Shown here piece after piece: positions 25,773 to 35,575 of a stretch of 64,000 bases of DNA. Numbering within the stretch: the first letter of the stretch is position 1; each line of letters starts with the position of its first letter. Made by a program: the position numbers and the translations under genes. The notes beneath the pieces are model-generated. The model saw only the letters and a program-made list of their open reading frames with translations. It searched no databases and was not told the origin of the DNA. This DNA is from Chryseobacterium kimseyorum (GTDB lineage: Bacteria > Bacteroidota > Bacteroidia > Flavobacteriales > Weeksellaceae). The stretch is taken from positions 29,917-93,916 of the forward strand of contig NZ_JAPDHW010000012.1 in NCBI RefSeq assembly GCF_025971945.1, written 5' to 3'.

Positions 25773-26363
25773 GTGAATAAACAGACTGCTAATTTTTACA
25801 ATAAATTTTCAATATTTTATCCACTGATAGACCTTTTCCTGAAACCTCAGAAAAAGAGGTTATTTCATGAAATCAACAGGCAGCCTTTTGGAAAATTACT
25901 CGAAATCGGCGTGGGTAACGGAACTCATCTGCCTCTATATAAAACTCATGCTGTCACAGGAATTGATACTTCTTTGAAAATGCTTGAGATTGCAAAAAAT
26001 CACGTGGCGGACAGCACTCAACTCCTTCAAATGGACGGTGAAAATCTTTTGTTTGAGGATGAAACATTTGACTATGTGGTTTTATCTCACACTATTGCAG
26101 TAGTTGACAATCCCGGCAGACTGTTGAAAGAAGCATACAGAGTACTACAGCCAGATGGAAAAATATTTATTCTAAATCATTTTACACCCAATAATTGGCT
26201 AAAATATGTTGATTATTCTTTCCAACCATTCTCAAAAATACTTCATTTTAAATCAGTATTCCATATTGAAAGTCTGAATTCCATAAGCAAATTGAAGCTT
26301 TTGGAAGAAATCAGATTTGGTACATTTTCATATTTTAAACTGTTAATTTACTGTAAAGCATGA
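25773..26363 (+). CDS. Class I SAM-dependent methyltransferase, PmtA/UbiE-like
   Basis: The 196-residue methyltransferase has motif I LLEIGVGNGTHLP (~41-53), the acidic Asp in TGIDTSLKML, and LLQMDGENLLFEDETFDYVVLSH, followed by the post-motif LKEAYRVLQPDGKIFILNHF. The close relatives include phosphatidylethanolamine N-methyltransferases. The start codon is GTG at 25773; no in-frame ATG precedes it. It overlaps the following VanZ-like gene by ATGA. The lipid acyltransferase upstream supports, but does not prove, a lipid substrate. Confidence 0.82.
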   Translation: MNKQTANFYNKFSIFYPLIDLFLKPQKKRLFHEINRQPFGKLLEIGVGNGTHLPLYKTHAVTGIDTSLKMLEIAKNHVADSTQLLQMDGENLLFEDETFDYVVLSHTIAVVDNPGRLLKEAYRVLQPDGKIFILNHFTPNNWLKYVDYSFQPFSKILHFKSVFHIESLNSISKLKLLEEIRFGTFSYFKLLIYCKA

Positions 26364-26863
26364 AAAAAAACTACATCATCATTCTGCTTGCTTTATTGAT
26401 CAGTCTTTTTATCTATCTGTTCTACCGGACTGAAAATACCGTTGTTACCAAACTTGCTATTTCTCTACTTTCCCGTGAACGTTTTGAAATTTTAAAAGAC
26501 AGTATTGTCAGTACGGTTACTCTTAATGAACATATTATTAATTCTTTACCGGAAGGACTTTGGGTTTTCTGCATTACGCTAACTTCGAAAAATCTATATC
26601 TGAAAATCAACGATATAAAATTTGATTTACTTTTTTTACCACTTATATTTTCAGTCGGCCTGGAATTTTTTCAGCTTTTGGATCTAACCAACGGAAGATT
26701 TGATTTCTGGGACATCGGTGTTTCAGTAGTTTTTTGGGCGATTGCCCATTATTGTATTAGGTTTAATGATGAAGAACAAAATGGGCTCAAACCCTTTAAC
26801 AAAAGAAGTATAATCTGTACTGCAACCTATTTCATTGTCTATCTTGCTCATGTGTGGAAGTAA
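26360..26863 (+). CDS. VanZ-like membrane protein
   Basis: The 167-residue protein has about five hydrophobic segments (near 5-23, 65-77, 88-104, 117-133, 149-164). The segment VGLEFFQLLDLTNGRFDFWDIGVS matches the VanZ-like pattern (E-x2-Q...GR-x-D-x-D). VanZ proteins are small membrane proteins with unclear biochemistry. It is translationally coupled to the methyltransferase, so the two probably act in the same envelope process. Confidence 0.7.
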   Translation: MKKNYIIILLALLISLFIYLFYRTENTVVTKLAISLLSRERFEILKDSIVSTVTLNEHIINSLPEGLWVFCITLTSKNLYLKINDIKFDLLFLPLIFSVGLEFFQLLDLTNGRFDFWDIGVSVVFWAIAHYCIRFNDEEQNGLKPFNKRSIICTATYFIVYLAHVWK

Positions 26864-27059
26864 TCGATGAATATAAATTTATTGTCACTCAAAATTTTCG
26901 ATTTTATTATTATTTTTCTCATGTGAATAATTCTTTTGATCATTATGATTCACATCTATCATTGTTTAACTAAAAATGATGCAAAAATCACATTTATAAC
27001 AGCAACTTAAGCGAATTGGAATACGTTTTGTTTAGCGTAATCATCTGAACTACTCACCG

Positions 27060-29543
27060 ATGAAAAAAAACAACTCAAGTCCGAAAACCAATCGCAAAAA
27101 ATGGTTTTGGGGAATTACAATAACTGTTCTAGCGCTTATCGCAGTGTTCCCATTTGCACTCGACTTTTACCTTCAGAAAAAGCTACCGGATCTGATCAAT
27201 AAAAAAACTCCTTACAAACTTGAGCTTAAAAATTTTGATCTCAGTTTACTGTCTGGTGATTTTACCGCAACCGACCTTAAAATTTCGACCAAAAATCCTG
27301 AAGATAAAAAGATAACGCAGATTAAAGGTGGAATAAAAAAGATAGAAATCCGCGATTTTGGCGTTTGGAAAGCACTTTTCAGCAAGTCTTATCATGCTGA
27401 TCAGTTTCTACTGTATGATTCTACTGTGGAAATGAGATTGGCACCGAAATCTGATAAAGAAAAGAAATCTTCAAAAAAAACCGATATCCATATCAATAAT
27501 ATCGTATTGAGTAACGTGTTTGCTGACATCATCAACGCAGAAGGCAAGCCTGTATTTAAAGGGAAAAATATCAATATTAAACTTAAAGATATTCAGCAAA
27601 ATGATGATGAAGCAAAAATCCCTCTTGCATTTAAAGAATTTAAAATAGATGCGCAGGATGTGAAAATCGGTGTCAACGACTTCTATCAAATTAATTCAGA
27701 TAAAATTTTCGCGGCTAATAAAACTTTAGATTTAAGAAAATTTCATTTGGTTCCAATCCAAGACCCTTCAAAGTATAATTCTAAAAATGTTTTTGACTTT
27801 GCATCTGAACGTCTTTTGGCAAAAGATTTTAACATCAGTAAAGATTCATTGATTGTTTCTGATATCATCTTCACACAGCCCGACCTGAAGGTAACTTCAA
27901 CCGGGAAAAACACCGTTGAGAAAGAGAAAAACCCGAAAGAAGTGGAAATGAAAATCGGGATGAAAAATATTGATTTTCAGAAAGGTAAAATTGTTGTTCT
28001 ACAGGCGAATAAAGATAAAACAGCATCTGTAGATAATTTTAATTTTAAATTGACCGACATTGTTTTTGATAAAAATACAGTGAAAGAAAAAATTCCTTTC
28101 AGATTTACGAATCACGATATTGAGGCAGATAACATTTATTTGAAAGCCAACAGTTTGCAGGCTGTAAAAATTAAGAAGATCTCTTCTAAAAACTCTGATA
28201 TTTTAATTGAAAAATTTCAGATGATCGCCCTGGGAAAGAGTGCTCATAAAGATCTTTTCAACGTTGATACAGAAGAAATAAAGATCATTAATAATAGAAC
28301 CAAATACATTGGCCAGAAACTCAACGTTCAGGTAGACGGACTGGAGATTAAAACTCCGGACATTAAAATCATTTCTGCAAGCCAAAAATCAAAGCAGAAA
28401 AAATCTGACACTACTCCACCCGAATTTGCTTTAAACCTTGGATTTATTAAAATTTCGAATGGCAAATTTGCACAGACCAGCCAGGGAAAGGAGAAAATGT
28501 CTGTCGGGAAATTTGATGTTCAGCTGAATCGTATTGTTTCAGGAAATTCATATCTTAAAAATGATTTACCATTCAAAATTAATAATCATTTAATCTCTGC
28601 GCAGAAAGTCTTTCTTGATGCAGGAAAATATTACACACTGAAAGTTGGGGAGATGAAAAATACAGGGAAGCAGACAGAAATGAAGAATCTGCAGTATCTT
28701 CCTAAATATTCGCGTGCTGCATTCAGTAAGGTGATTGCGAAGGAGACAGATCTTTACAGCATTACTATCAAAAAAATAGGGATTACCGATTCGAATTCGA
28801 AATTATTTAAAAATCCTGTGATTGACATCAGTGAAGTTGACATCGATGGTCTGAACTGTAATATTTATCATGACCTTGCGCCGCCTGATGATAATGATGC
28901 GAGATACCTGTTCAGCAAAAAACTTCGTGCTGTAAAGCTTCCGATGTTCATAAAAAATGTTGCCATTAAGAATTCCAGCCTGGTTTATGAAGAAGATGCA
29001 GAAAACAGCCAAATTCCCGGGAAACTTACTTTCGACCGTTTCGCAATAAATATTGCCAATGTAAATAACGGAAAAATCAAAGGCAGACCAACGACTATAA
29101 ATGCTGACGCCAATTTTGCGTTTTACGGAAGCGCTGACACTACAATTAACTGGAAATTTGATGTGCTAAATCCTGAAGATAAATTTACAATCAATGGTAA
29201 AATTCTAAAGCTTTCGGCGGATAATGTTAATCTTTTTGTTAGACCCTATCTTAACGTAACACTTGATGGGAATATTGATTACCTAAAGTTTGATTACTAT
29301 GGAAGTAATGCAGGAATTGCAGGAAACTTCTATTTCAAATACAACGAAATGTATGTGAATTTACTCAACAAAAAAGGGAACGAAAGAAAGCTTCTGAGCA
29401 AAGTTGCGAACTGGTTTGTGAAAAACGAATCTACCGGCGAACCGAATCACGTTGTCATCGAGAAAAAGAGAGAAGCTGACCGAAGTTTTTTCAGCATGCT
29501 TTGGCAGGGAATTATGGAAGGATTGAAAAAATATCTCATCTAA
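27060..29543 (+). CDS. AsmA-like / DUF748-type periplasm-spanning protein
   Basis: The 827-residue protein has a single N-terminal membrane anchor (~16-36) and then long stretches of repeated beta-strand segments such as ELKNFDLSLLSGDFTATDLKIST and the recurring INNHLISAQKVFLDA-type units, ending with an amphipathic helix (MLWQGIMEGLKKYLI). This is the AsmA/TamB-like layout of repeating beta-groove proteins, which carry lipids between inner and outer membranes in other bacteria. Length and final Pro-less groove units fit the AsmA-like group. Specific lipid cargo unknown. It is a single gene. Confidence 0.8.
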   Translation: MKKNNSSPKTNRKKWFWGITITVLALIAVFPFALDFYLQKKLPDLINKKTPYKLELKNFDLSLLSGDFTATDLKISTKNPEDKKITQIKGGIKKIEIRDFGVWKALFSKSYHADQFLLYDSTVEMRLAPKSDKEKKSSKKTDIHINNIVLSNVFADIINAEGKPVFKGKNINIKLKDIQQNDDEAKIPLAFKEFKIDAQDVKIGVNDFYQINSDKIFAANKTLDLRKFHLVPIQDPSKYNSKNVFDFASERLLAKDFNISKDSLIVSDIIFTQPDLKVTSTGKNTVEKEKNPKEVEMKIGMKNIDFQKGKIVVLQANKDKTASVDNFNFKLTDIVFDKNTVKEKIPFRFTNHDIEADNIYLKANSLQAVKIKKISSKNSDILIEKFQMIALGKSAHKDLFNVDTEEIKIINNRTKYIGQKLNVQVDGLEIKTPDIKIISASQKSKQKKSDTTPPEFALNLGFIKISNGKFAQTSQGKEKMSVGKFDVQLNRIVSGNSYLKNDLPFKINNHLISAQKVFLDAGKYYTLKVGEMKNTGKQTEMKNLQYLPKYSRAAFSKVIAKETDLYSITIKKIGITDSNSKLFKNPVIDISEVDIDGLNCNIYHDLAPPDDNDARYLFSKKLRAVKLPMFIKNVAIKNSSLVYEEDAENSQIPGKLTFDRFAINIANVNNGKIKGRPTTINADANFAFYGSADTTINWKFDVLNPEDKFTINGKILKLSADNVNLFVRPYLNVTLDGNIDYLKFDYYGSNAGIAGNFYFKYNEMYVNLLNKKGNERKLLSKVANWFVKNESTGEPNHVVIEKKREADRSFFSMLWQGIMEGLKKYLI

Positions 29544-29590
29544 AATAAAAAAAGATGATTAAGACCATAAGGATAACCAATAATTTACTT

Positions 29591-29598
29591 TACATTTG
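29591..29598 (+). promoter_or_regulatory. -7 element TACATTTG before a candidate small RNA
   Basis: This exact TAnnTTTG match lies 48 bp after the AsmA-like gene and 52 bp before a strong terminator. The -33 box is weak. A transcript from here would be about 75 nt. Confidence 0.4.
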
Positions 29599-29601
29599 TA
29601 G

Positions 29602-29678
29602 AGTTATGCCATTCTAATGGTAAATTTTTTTTCATCATTTGTGTTTTTAAGCCTTCTCCAAGAGAAGGCTTTTTTTTA
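29602..29678 (+). ncRNA. Candidate small RNA, about 75 nt
   Basis: Two hairpins are predicted: GCCATT-CT-AATGGT (29608-29621) and a perfect AGCCTTCTC-CAA-GAGAAGGCT (29650-29670) followed by eight T. The linker is U-rich and unstructured. It may simply be the 3' end of the long gene upstream, since the terminator serves both. A TACATTTG promoter box in front makes a separate transcript plausible. Confidence 0.35.
29648..29678 (+). terminator. Strong Rho-independent terminator
   Basis: A 9-bp perfect stem AGCCTTCTC/GAGAAGGCT with a CAA loop, followed by TTTTTTTT. It ends the AsmA-like transcript or the candidate small RNA. Confidence 0.92.
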
Positions 29679-30108
29679 TTATACGTGGAAGGTCGAAATG
29701 GATTGAAACCTTAATCTTGCAACTAGGAAGTGACTATGGTAAGCTTTTCATTATTTAGATTAAAATAAAACATTCCTAACAAAATTCCATAAAAATTGTG
29801 AGTGATTAAATAAAAATATTAATTTGATACATAAAGGCAAATATTAAACTAACTTTAGTAAATAATATTGAGCATTGCAAAAAACAAATTGTAAGTGTTT
29901 GCTGAAACTGCCAATTCCACAAAAAACAGAATCTTTAATCACCTCGCTGAGAGATTATAAAAACTAAAGAGAGAATGCAGACTTTGTAAAAAAAAAGACT
30001 TTTACTTTTAAATTAAAATCATCGCATTAGATAATTATTGCAGTCTTTTAAGGCTGCTTTTCTGCTTTAATAGAAGTCATATTTTAAAAACTATAACAAA
30101 CCAAAAAA

Positions 30109-30705
30109 ATGTTAGTCGACGAAAAAATCCTAATCTCCTACGGTGCCATCAATGAAAAATTCAAGTCACCTGAATTGATTTTTCATGAAGGAGGTATTCC
30201 AAAATTTTATTATCAGCTCGCTTCCGGCAGAGTGAAGCTCAACCATATTGACAGTGACGGGAAGGAGTTTATACAGACTGTTCTCACCGCCGGGCAAAGT
30301 GTCTGCGAACTGATGCTCTTTATTGACGAGCATTACCCTGTAAACGCTGTCGTTCAGACCCCTGTAAATGTCTTGAAGATACCGAAGATGAATTTTAAAA
30401 AGATGCTTGAAGACCATCCCTCAATTTCTGTCGATATTAATAAATTTTTAGCAGAGAGACTGTATCATAAATTCATTATGGTTCAGAACAACGCGTCGCT
30501 CAATCCGGAAGTGCGACTGGAAGGAATTTTAAAATATTTAAAAAGTTTTGACGACAACCAAACTCCTCACTCTTTTGAAATACTTCTTACAAGACAGGAA
30601 CTTGCCTCAACCACAGGTTTACGTGTAGAAACTGTGATCAGAGCAATTAAAAAAATGGAGAGTAAAAATATGCTGAAGATAGAAAACCGAAAGATTTTTT
30701 ACTAA
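30109..30705 (+). CDS. Crp/Fnr-family transcriptional regulator
   Basis: The 198-residue regulator has a cyclic-nucleotide-like sensor domain (~15-125) and a Crp-type winged helix (RQELASTTGLRVETVIRAIKKMESKNMLKIENRKIFY). The recognition helix carries TGLRVETVIRAI, with Arg and Glu at the usual DNA contacts. There is no Fnr-type N-terminal Cys cluster (only one Cys, in SVCELML), so it is not an iron-sulfur oxygen sensor. The Crp effector residues RT/ST are not visible. It is a single gene; the target is unknown. Confidence 0.9.
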   Translation: MLVDEKILISYGAINEKFKSPELIFHEGGIPKFYYQLASGRVKLNHIDSDGKEFIQTVLTAGQSVCELMLFIDEHYPVNAVVQTPVNVLKIPKMNFKKMLEDHPSISVDINKFLAERLYHKFIMVQNNASLNPEVRLEGILKYLKSFDDNQTPHSFEILLTRQELASTTGLRVETVIRAIKKMESKNMLKIENRKIFY

Positions 30706-30780
30706 ATAACCGGAAGCTTAGTGATGAATACAGAAATTTACGTTATTATTTTCCGATAAAATGTTTTTAAAATACGATCA

Positions 30781-30812
30781 CAAAAAAAGCGCCTCAATTT
30801 GAGGCGCCTTTG
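30781..30812 (-). terminator. Rho-independent terminator, probably bidirectional
   Basis: GCGCCTCAA / TTGAGGCGC stem (30789-30807). On the minus strand it is followed by seven T and ends the sugar-dehydrogenase transcript; the plus-strand T run is weaker. Confidence 0.88.
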
Positions 30813-30836
30813 GTTATTTTATTTTCATTTGACTGT

Positions 30837-32057
30837 TTACTGCTTATTGATTTTATACAGTCTTCCCTCGTCGGTTACTGCATAAAGTGCATTGTCAGGA
30901 CCTTGTGTAACATCTCTGAAACGTTGATCTTCATCAGCGAGCAGACGCTCTTCACCTACAACTTTATTGTTTTCAATGACTAATCTCGCAATATGTTTTC
31001 CGCTCAATGAGCCAATGAACAGGTTATTTTGCCATTCAGGCATATTATTTCCTCTATAGAATGTCATTCCACTCGGCGAAATTACAGGATCCCAATAATA
31101 TACCGGTTGCTGCATACCGTTTTGCTGCTGAATTCCTCCACCAATCACAGCACCACTGTACTCGATTCCATATGTAATGGTTGGCCATCCGTAATTTGCT
31201 CCAGCCTGAATACGGTTGATCTCATCACCACCTCGCGGCCCGTGTTCACCCTGCCAAAGATCACCCGTTACAGGATGAATTGCCAATCCCTGCGGATTTC
31301 TGTGACCGATACTGTACAGCTCAGGAAGTGCTCCGGACTGACTGAAGGTCGGATTTCCAGATGCTGGCTGACCATCTTTCGTAATGCGTACAATCTTTCC
31401 AATCGCTGCAGTAACCGACTGTGCCAAAGGACGTGTAGACAGATCAGACCGTTCTCCTGTGCTCACAAAAAGATTTCCTGATGAATCAAATAAAATTCTT
31501 CCGCCATAATGAAGATTTCCCACAGATGCTGAAGGATTTGCCCTGTAAATTACAGTTGGGTTTTCAATCGTGGTTTCAGAATTTGATAATCTCCCTTTTG
31601 CGACTGCGGTTTGAGTTCCCCCTGTAACATTTTCTGTAAAAACCCAATAAACCATTCGGTTTGTTGAAAACTGAGGATCAATACATAGTCCTAATAAACC
31701 ACCCTGACCTGTAGAATTTACTGCAGGAAGACCTGTGATAGGATTTCCTACTGTCCCTGTACTGGTAACAATTCTCATGGTTCCTGCTTTCTGTGTGATG
31801 AGAAGTCTGCCATCAGGAAGAGCGGTAATTCCCCAGGGAGATGAAAGTGCAGATGTTACTAATGTTTTCTGATAAGGCGTTGTTGTTTTCACAGCATTAA
31901 TTCTGGTCTGTCCTGCGAATGCCGGTGCATAAGTGGTGTTTGCAGGATTGGTTTCTACCGGAGGGAAAATGTTTCCTTCTCCGATCTCAAGATCGTCTGA
32001 ACAGCTGATTAAAAACATCGACGATGCCATCATTAAGTAATGCAGTTTACATTTCAT
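30837..32057 (-). CDS. PQQ-dependent sugar dehydrogenase-like lipoprotein
   Basis: The 406-residue protein has a lipoprotein signal (LISC, Cys19) and the soluble glucose/sorbosone-dehydrogenase beta-propeller: LSSPWGITALPDGRLLITQKAGTMRIV, GQGGLLGLCIDPQF, LHYGGRILFDSSGNLFVSTGER, SIGHRNPQGLAIHP, LWQGEHGPRGGDEINRI and GANYGWP. These match PQQ-using aldose dehydrogenases (YliI type). PQQ synthesis genes are not in the window, so the cofactor may be scavenged. It likely oxidises sugar in the periplasm or at the cell surface. Confidence 0.9.
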   Translation of the reverse strand: MKCKLHYLMMASSMFLISCSDDLEIGEGNIFPPVETNPANTTYAPAFAGQTRINAVKTTTPYQKTLVTSALSSPWGITALPDGRLLITQKAGTMRIVTSTGTVGNPITGLPAVNSTGQGGLLGLCIDPQFSTNRMVYWVFTENVTGGTQTAVAKGRLSNSETTIENPTVIYRANPSASVGNLHYGGRILFDSSGNLFVSTGERSDLSTRPLAQSVTAAIGKIVRITKDGQPASGNPTFSQSGALPELYSIGHRNPQGLAIHPVTGDLWQGEHGPRGGDEINRIQAGANYGWPTITYGIEYSGAVIGGGIQQQNGMQQPVYYWDPVISPSGMTFYRGNNMPEWQNNLFIGSLSGKHIARLVIENNKVVGEERLLADEDQRFRDVTQGPDNALYAVTDEGRLYKINKQ

Positions 32058-32288
32058 AAATAAAATTTTGGTGTTTTAGTGATTTTGGTTTTAATTTAAT
32101 AATCGTATTATGATTACGAAATATGTAACGAAAGCATCAAAGTTTAAGCCAATAGAGTTTTTTGAATAGATTTATAGGTGATTATTAATTTAATTTTTTC
32201 ATTAGTTTTTAAGTTTCATTTCATTATTTTATTGAAAATCAAATGAAAACTAAATCTTTACAATGATGAAAAAAAATTAAAACTTCGC

Positions 32289-32330
32289 TAAAAAAAATCC
32301 CTTCCAAATTCACTGAATTTAAAAGGGACA
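32289..32330 (-). terminator. Terminator of the molybdenum oxidoreductase operon
   Basis: TCCCTT/AAGGGA outer stem (32298-32328) with inner AAATTC/GAATTT, followed on the minus strand by eight T. It lies 22 bp after the large-subunit stop. Confidence 0.8.
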
Positions 32331-32351
32331 CTATTTTGAAATAATTTTAAA

Positions 32352-34562
32352 CTAAAAAAACTGATCCGGAGTAATCGGAAGATTTCTGAAACGTTTACCT
32401 GTTGCATTATAGATCGCATTGGCGAGCGCGGGAGCTGCCCCGATGATTCCTACTTCACCCAAGCCTTTAGCACCGCTTGGATTTAGATTTAAATCCGGTT
32501 TGTTGATAAATGCCACCTCAATAATTGGCGCATCGGCATTAACAGGAAAATGATATCCGGCCAAATCGTTAGCGATAATGCTTCCCAACTTTTCATCGAC
32601 AGACATTTTTTCCATCAAAGCCATTCCAATTCCACCGACTGCAGCTCCCGAAATCTGGTTGGCAGCAGGTTTTTGATTGATAATTTTTCCGCCATCGACC
32701 ACAACAACCATTTTATCGACCACTACTTTCCCGGTTTTCGTATTTACTTTGACCTTACAGAAATGCGCAGCTGAAGAACAGAAAGAAAATTTCTTCTTTT
32801 CTTCTCCTGCCTCTGAGGTAGCTTCAACGTCTACTGTTGATAAATTGTTTTTAGCGAAAATATCCTGATAAGAAACGAAACTCTCACCTTCTTTTTGAAA
32901 GGAAATTCCTTTATCTGAAAGGATAATATCTGCAACAGCAGCATTTTTAAACTTTTGATTTGAACCGGAGGCATATTCAGCGAGCTTCAGTTTCAAAGCA
33001 TCGCAAACTGCAGCAACCGCTCCACTGATGGACGACAATCCTGTACTTCCACCCTGACTTCCAGCTGGCGGCAAATCTGAATTTCCCAGTTCAATTTTTA
33101 TTTTATTTCTGGAAATACCTGAACGCTCATGCATAATATTCACCATTCCGGTACCGGTTCCAGTCCCGATATCAGTCATTGCAGTCTGTAAAACAATATT
33201 TCCGTCTTTGGTCATTTTAATTCCTGCTCCGGCTTTATTTCTTCCTGCATTCCACATTCCTACAGCCATTCCGTAGCCAATTTTCCAATCGCCTTCAGTA
33301 GTTGCTCCCGGAGTTGGTTTACGTAAATTCCAGCTAATCATTTTAGCTCCTTTTTCTACTGCTTCTTTCAGGAAATTTGTAGACCAGGGCAATCCGGTTT
33401 CAGGATTTTTCTCAATGGCTAAATTTTTATATCTGAGTTCTACAGGATCCATTTTCAACTGATAGCTTAATTCATCTAAGGCAGATTCCACGGCAAAATC
33501 TCCTGTACAGTCGCCAGGGCCACGCATCCAGGTTGGTGCGCTCAGATTTAACGGAACAACCGCATTTTCAGTTTTAAGATTATCAAACTGATAGATCAAT
33601 CTTGTTACCCGCGTGATTCCGTCACTGAACGGATCGTATAATGCACAGCCATTTTTTGCCTGATGCAAAACTCCGGTAATTTTACCATCCTGATTGGCAC
33701 CTAATTTTATTCTCTGCCACGATGCAGGTCTGTAACCCACTGAGTGAAACATCTGAGGTCTAGTGAGCATTAATTTGACAGGTCTTTTCACCTGCTTTGC
33801 TCCCAAGATGGCAGCTAAAACATGAGGCCAGACTTTCAGGCCTGATCCAAATCCTCCGCCTACAAATTCACTGATAACCTGTATATTATCTGTGGGAATT
33901 CCGAAAAGTCCGGAAAAAGTCTTCTGCACACCGTTAACACCCTGATTTTTATCGTGCAATCTTAATTTATCATCCGCATACCAATGTGCAATCGTTGCAT
34001 GCATCTCCATAGGATTATGAATTTCAGCTGCTATATTGTACTGCTGATCTACTGTAAATGGTGAATTACTCCAGCTTTTTTCGTCACCTCTTTCTTTTCC
34101 TGCAGATTTTAGTTCAACTTTATTTTTAGCCTGACTAAAATCAACTTCAAAAGGAGCAACTGTGTATTCTACCTTCACCAAAGATGCAGCGTAGGTAGCT
34201 TCTTCCAAAGTTTCAGCAATCACCATGGCAACAGGCTGTCCTTTAAAATAAATTTTATCTGTATAGAAAACCGGAAGTCCAAATTTCGATTCTTTTATTT
34301 TAGTCTCATCGGCAAATCCCGGAACTGCTGGTTTTTTAAGATGCGAAATAATATCAAGCAATCCTTCTGCCTGTTTTGCAGCATCTGTATTAATCGATTT
34401 GATTGTTCCTGATGCGACGTCACTTGTGATCAAAACTGCATGGCAAACATGATCTACTTTGTATTCGGCGGCATATTTTCCCTGTCCTTTTACCTTTGCA
34501 ATTCCTTCTACGCGACCTTCAACAGGAAGTACGAAATCAGTTTTATCGTCAAAAAATCCCAT
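32352..34562 (-). CDS. Molybdopterin-binding subunit of a PaoC/YagR-type oxidoreductase
   Basis: The 736-residue protein is a xanthine-dehydrogenase-family large subunit: VEGRVEGIAKVKGQGKYAAEY at the start, the Moco-binding EFVGGGFGSGLKVW, PTWMRGPGDCTGDFAVESALDEL, GSQGGSTG, and the catalytic Glu703 in GLGEVG. It has no signal peptide; in E. coli the PaoABC complex is exported as a unit by the Tat signal on the small subunit. It is the last gene of the operon. E. coli PaoABC oxidises aldehydes; the substrate here is inferred to be an aldehyde or heteroaromatic compound. Confidence 0.9.
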   Translation of the reverse strand: MGFFDDKTDFVLPVEGRVEGIAKVKGQGKYAAEYKVDHVCHAVLITSDVASGTIKSINTDAAKQAEGLLDIISHLKKPAVPGFADETKIKESKFGLPVFYTDKIYFKGQPVAMVIAETLEEATYAASLVKVEYTVAPFEVDFSQAKNKVELKSAGKERGDEKSWSNSPFTVDQQYNIAAEIHNPMEMHATIAHWYADDKLRLHDKNQGVNGVQKTFSGLFGIPTDNIQVISEFVGGGFGSGLKVWPHVLAAILGAKQVKRPVKLMLTRPQMFHSVGYRPASWQRIKLGANQDGKITGVLHQAKNGCALYDPFSDGITRVTRLIYQFDNLKTENAVVPLNLSAPTWMRGPGDCTGDFAVESALDELSYQLKMDPVELRYKNLAIEKNPETGLPWSTNFLKEAVEKGAKMISWNLRKPTPGATTEGDWKIGYGMAVGMWNAGRNKAGAGIKMTKDGNIVLQTAMTDIGTGTGTGMVNIMHERSGISRNKIKIELGNSDLPPAGSQGGSTGLSSISGAVAAVCDALKLKLAEYASGSNQKFKNAAVADIILSDKGISFQKEGESFVSYQDIFAKNNLSTVDVEATSEAGEEKKKFSFCSSAAHFCKVKVNTKTGKVVVDKMVVVVDGGKIINQKPAANQISGAAVGGIGMALMEKMSVDEKLGSIIANDLAGYHFPVNADAPIIEVAFINKPDLNLNPSGAKGLGEVGIIGAAPALANAIYNATGKRFRNLPITPDQFF

Positions 34563-34597
34563 GTTTTTTCTTTTTAAATTGTTAGAAATAAAACTGT

Positions 34598-35575
34598 TTA
34601 TAATTTAGATGCATTTTGCAAAGCCAGTTCAATCGCCCCTTTCAGCATCGGAACTTTATACCCGTTGTGAGCCAGAGGTTTTACTTTTTCAGTCGCGATT
34701 TCTGAAGCTTTTTTAAATACTTGTTCAGACACCTGCTTACCTTTCAGGTAGTCTTCCGCTTCATACCATCTCCACGGTTTGTGGGCAACACCACCAGAAG
34801 CTAATCTTGCGTCTTTAATGGTATTTCCTTCCATTTGCAGAGCTGATCCTACAGAAATCATGGCAAAAGCGTAAGAAGTACGTTCTCTCAGTTTCACGTA
34901 GGCATATTTTTTATGGAATTCATTTTTCGGAACTTCAATATGTGTGATGACGGAATTCTGAGGTAAATTATTATCTAACCACGGCGTATTTTCCGGCAGT
35001 TTGTGGAAATCTTTAAATGGAATTATAAACTTTTCATTTTTAGAATTCAGTCCGTGAACATTGGCATCCAGAGCGCTGAGAGAAATACAGAGATCTGAAG
35101 GATGAACAGCAACACATTGGTCATTGTAACCCACAATCGCACTCATTTTATTATCTCCATTCAGTGCACTGCAACCGCTACCCTTCTTTCTTTTGTTGCA
35201 GGGAGTGGTTAGATCATAAAAATACGGACATCTCGTACGCTGCAGTAAATTTCCTGCCGTGCTTGCCATATTTCTGATCTGCGGGGAAGCTCCAGCTAAA
35301 ACTGCTTTAGTAATTAACGGATAATTTCTCAGTAAATCTGCGTTCGTCGCCAAAGCCGTATTTCGAACCATTGCACCCAAATGAACTGACTTTTCAGACA
35401 TTTTGATTTCACTGGATAATGCTGTAGTGACATCTACAATTCCGTCTGGCTGTGCAATGTTTTTCTTAAGAAGATCAACGATATTCGTTCCTCCAGCGAC
35501 AAAATCGCGGTTTGCAACTTTTAATTTCAAAGCTTCAGCAGAAGACTTTGCTTTGTCAAATGTAAATGGTTTCAT
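34598..35575 (-). CDS. FAD-binding subunit of the oxidoreductase (PaoB/YagS type)
   Basis: The 325-residue protein has the FAD motif VAGGTNIVDLL (~26-36) and the second GASPQIRNMASTAGNLLQRT. Four cysteines at about 116, 126, 135 and 154 (CPYFYDLTTPC, GSGC, DQC) match the extra [4Fe-4S] cluster found in PaoB-type subunits and absent from most xanthine-dehydrogenase FAD subunits. It passes electrons between the iron-sulfur and Moco subunits. The gene overlaps the upstream small-subunit gene by ATGA. Confidence 0.92.
   Translation of the reverse strand: MKPFTFDKAKSSAEALKLKVANRDFVAGGTNIVDLLKKNIAQPDGIVDVTTALSSEIKMSEKSVHLGAMVRNTALATNADLLRNYPLITKAVLAGASPQIRNMASTAGNLLQRTRCPYFYDLTTPCNKRKKGSGCSALNGDNKMSAIVGYNDQCVAVHPSDLCISLSALDANVHGLNSKNEKFIIPFKDFHKLPENTPWLDNNLPQNSVITHIEVPKNEFHKKYAYVKLRERTSYAFAMISVGSALQMEGNTIKDARLASGGVAHKPWRWYEAEDYLKGKQVSEQVFKKASEIATEKVKPLAHNGYKVPMLKGAIELALQNASKL

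Larger units (their letters stand above)
29544..30108. other. Non-coding gap holding a candidate small RNA
   Basis: Of 565 bases, 29591-29678 form a promoter-plus-terminator unit listed separately. The rest (29680-30108) is AT-rich with no ORF; it must include the promoter of the Crp/Fnr gene. CTAACTTTA near 29851 is one base off the -7 consensus. Confidence 0.5.
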
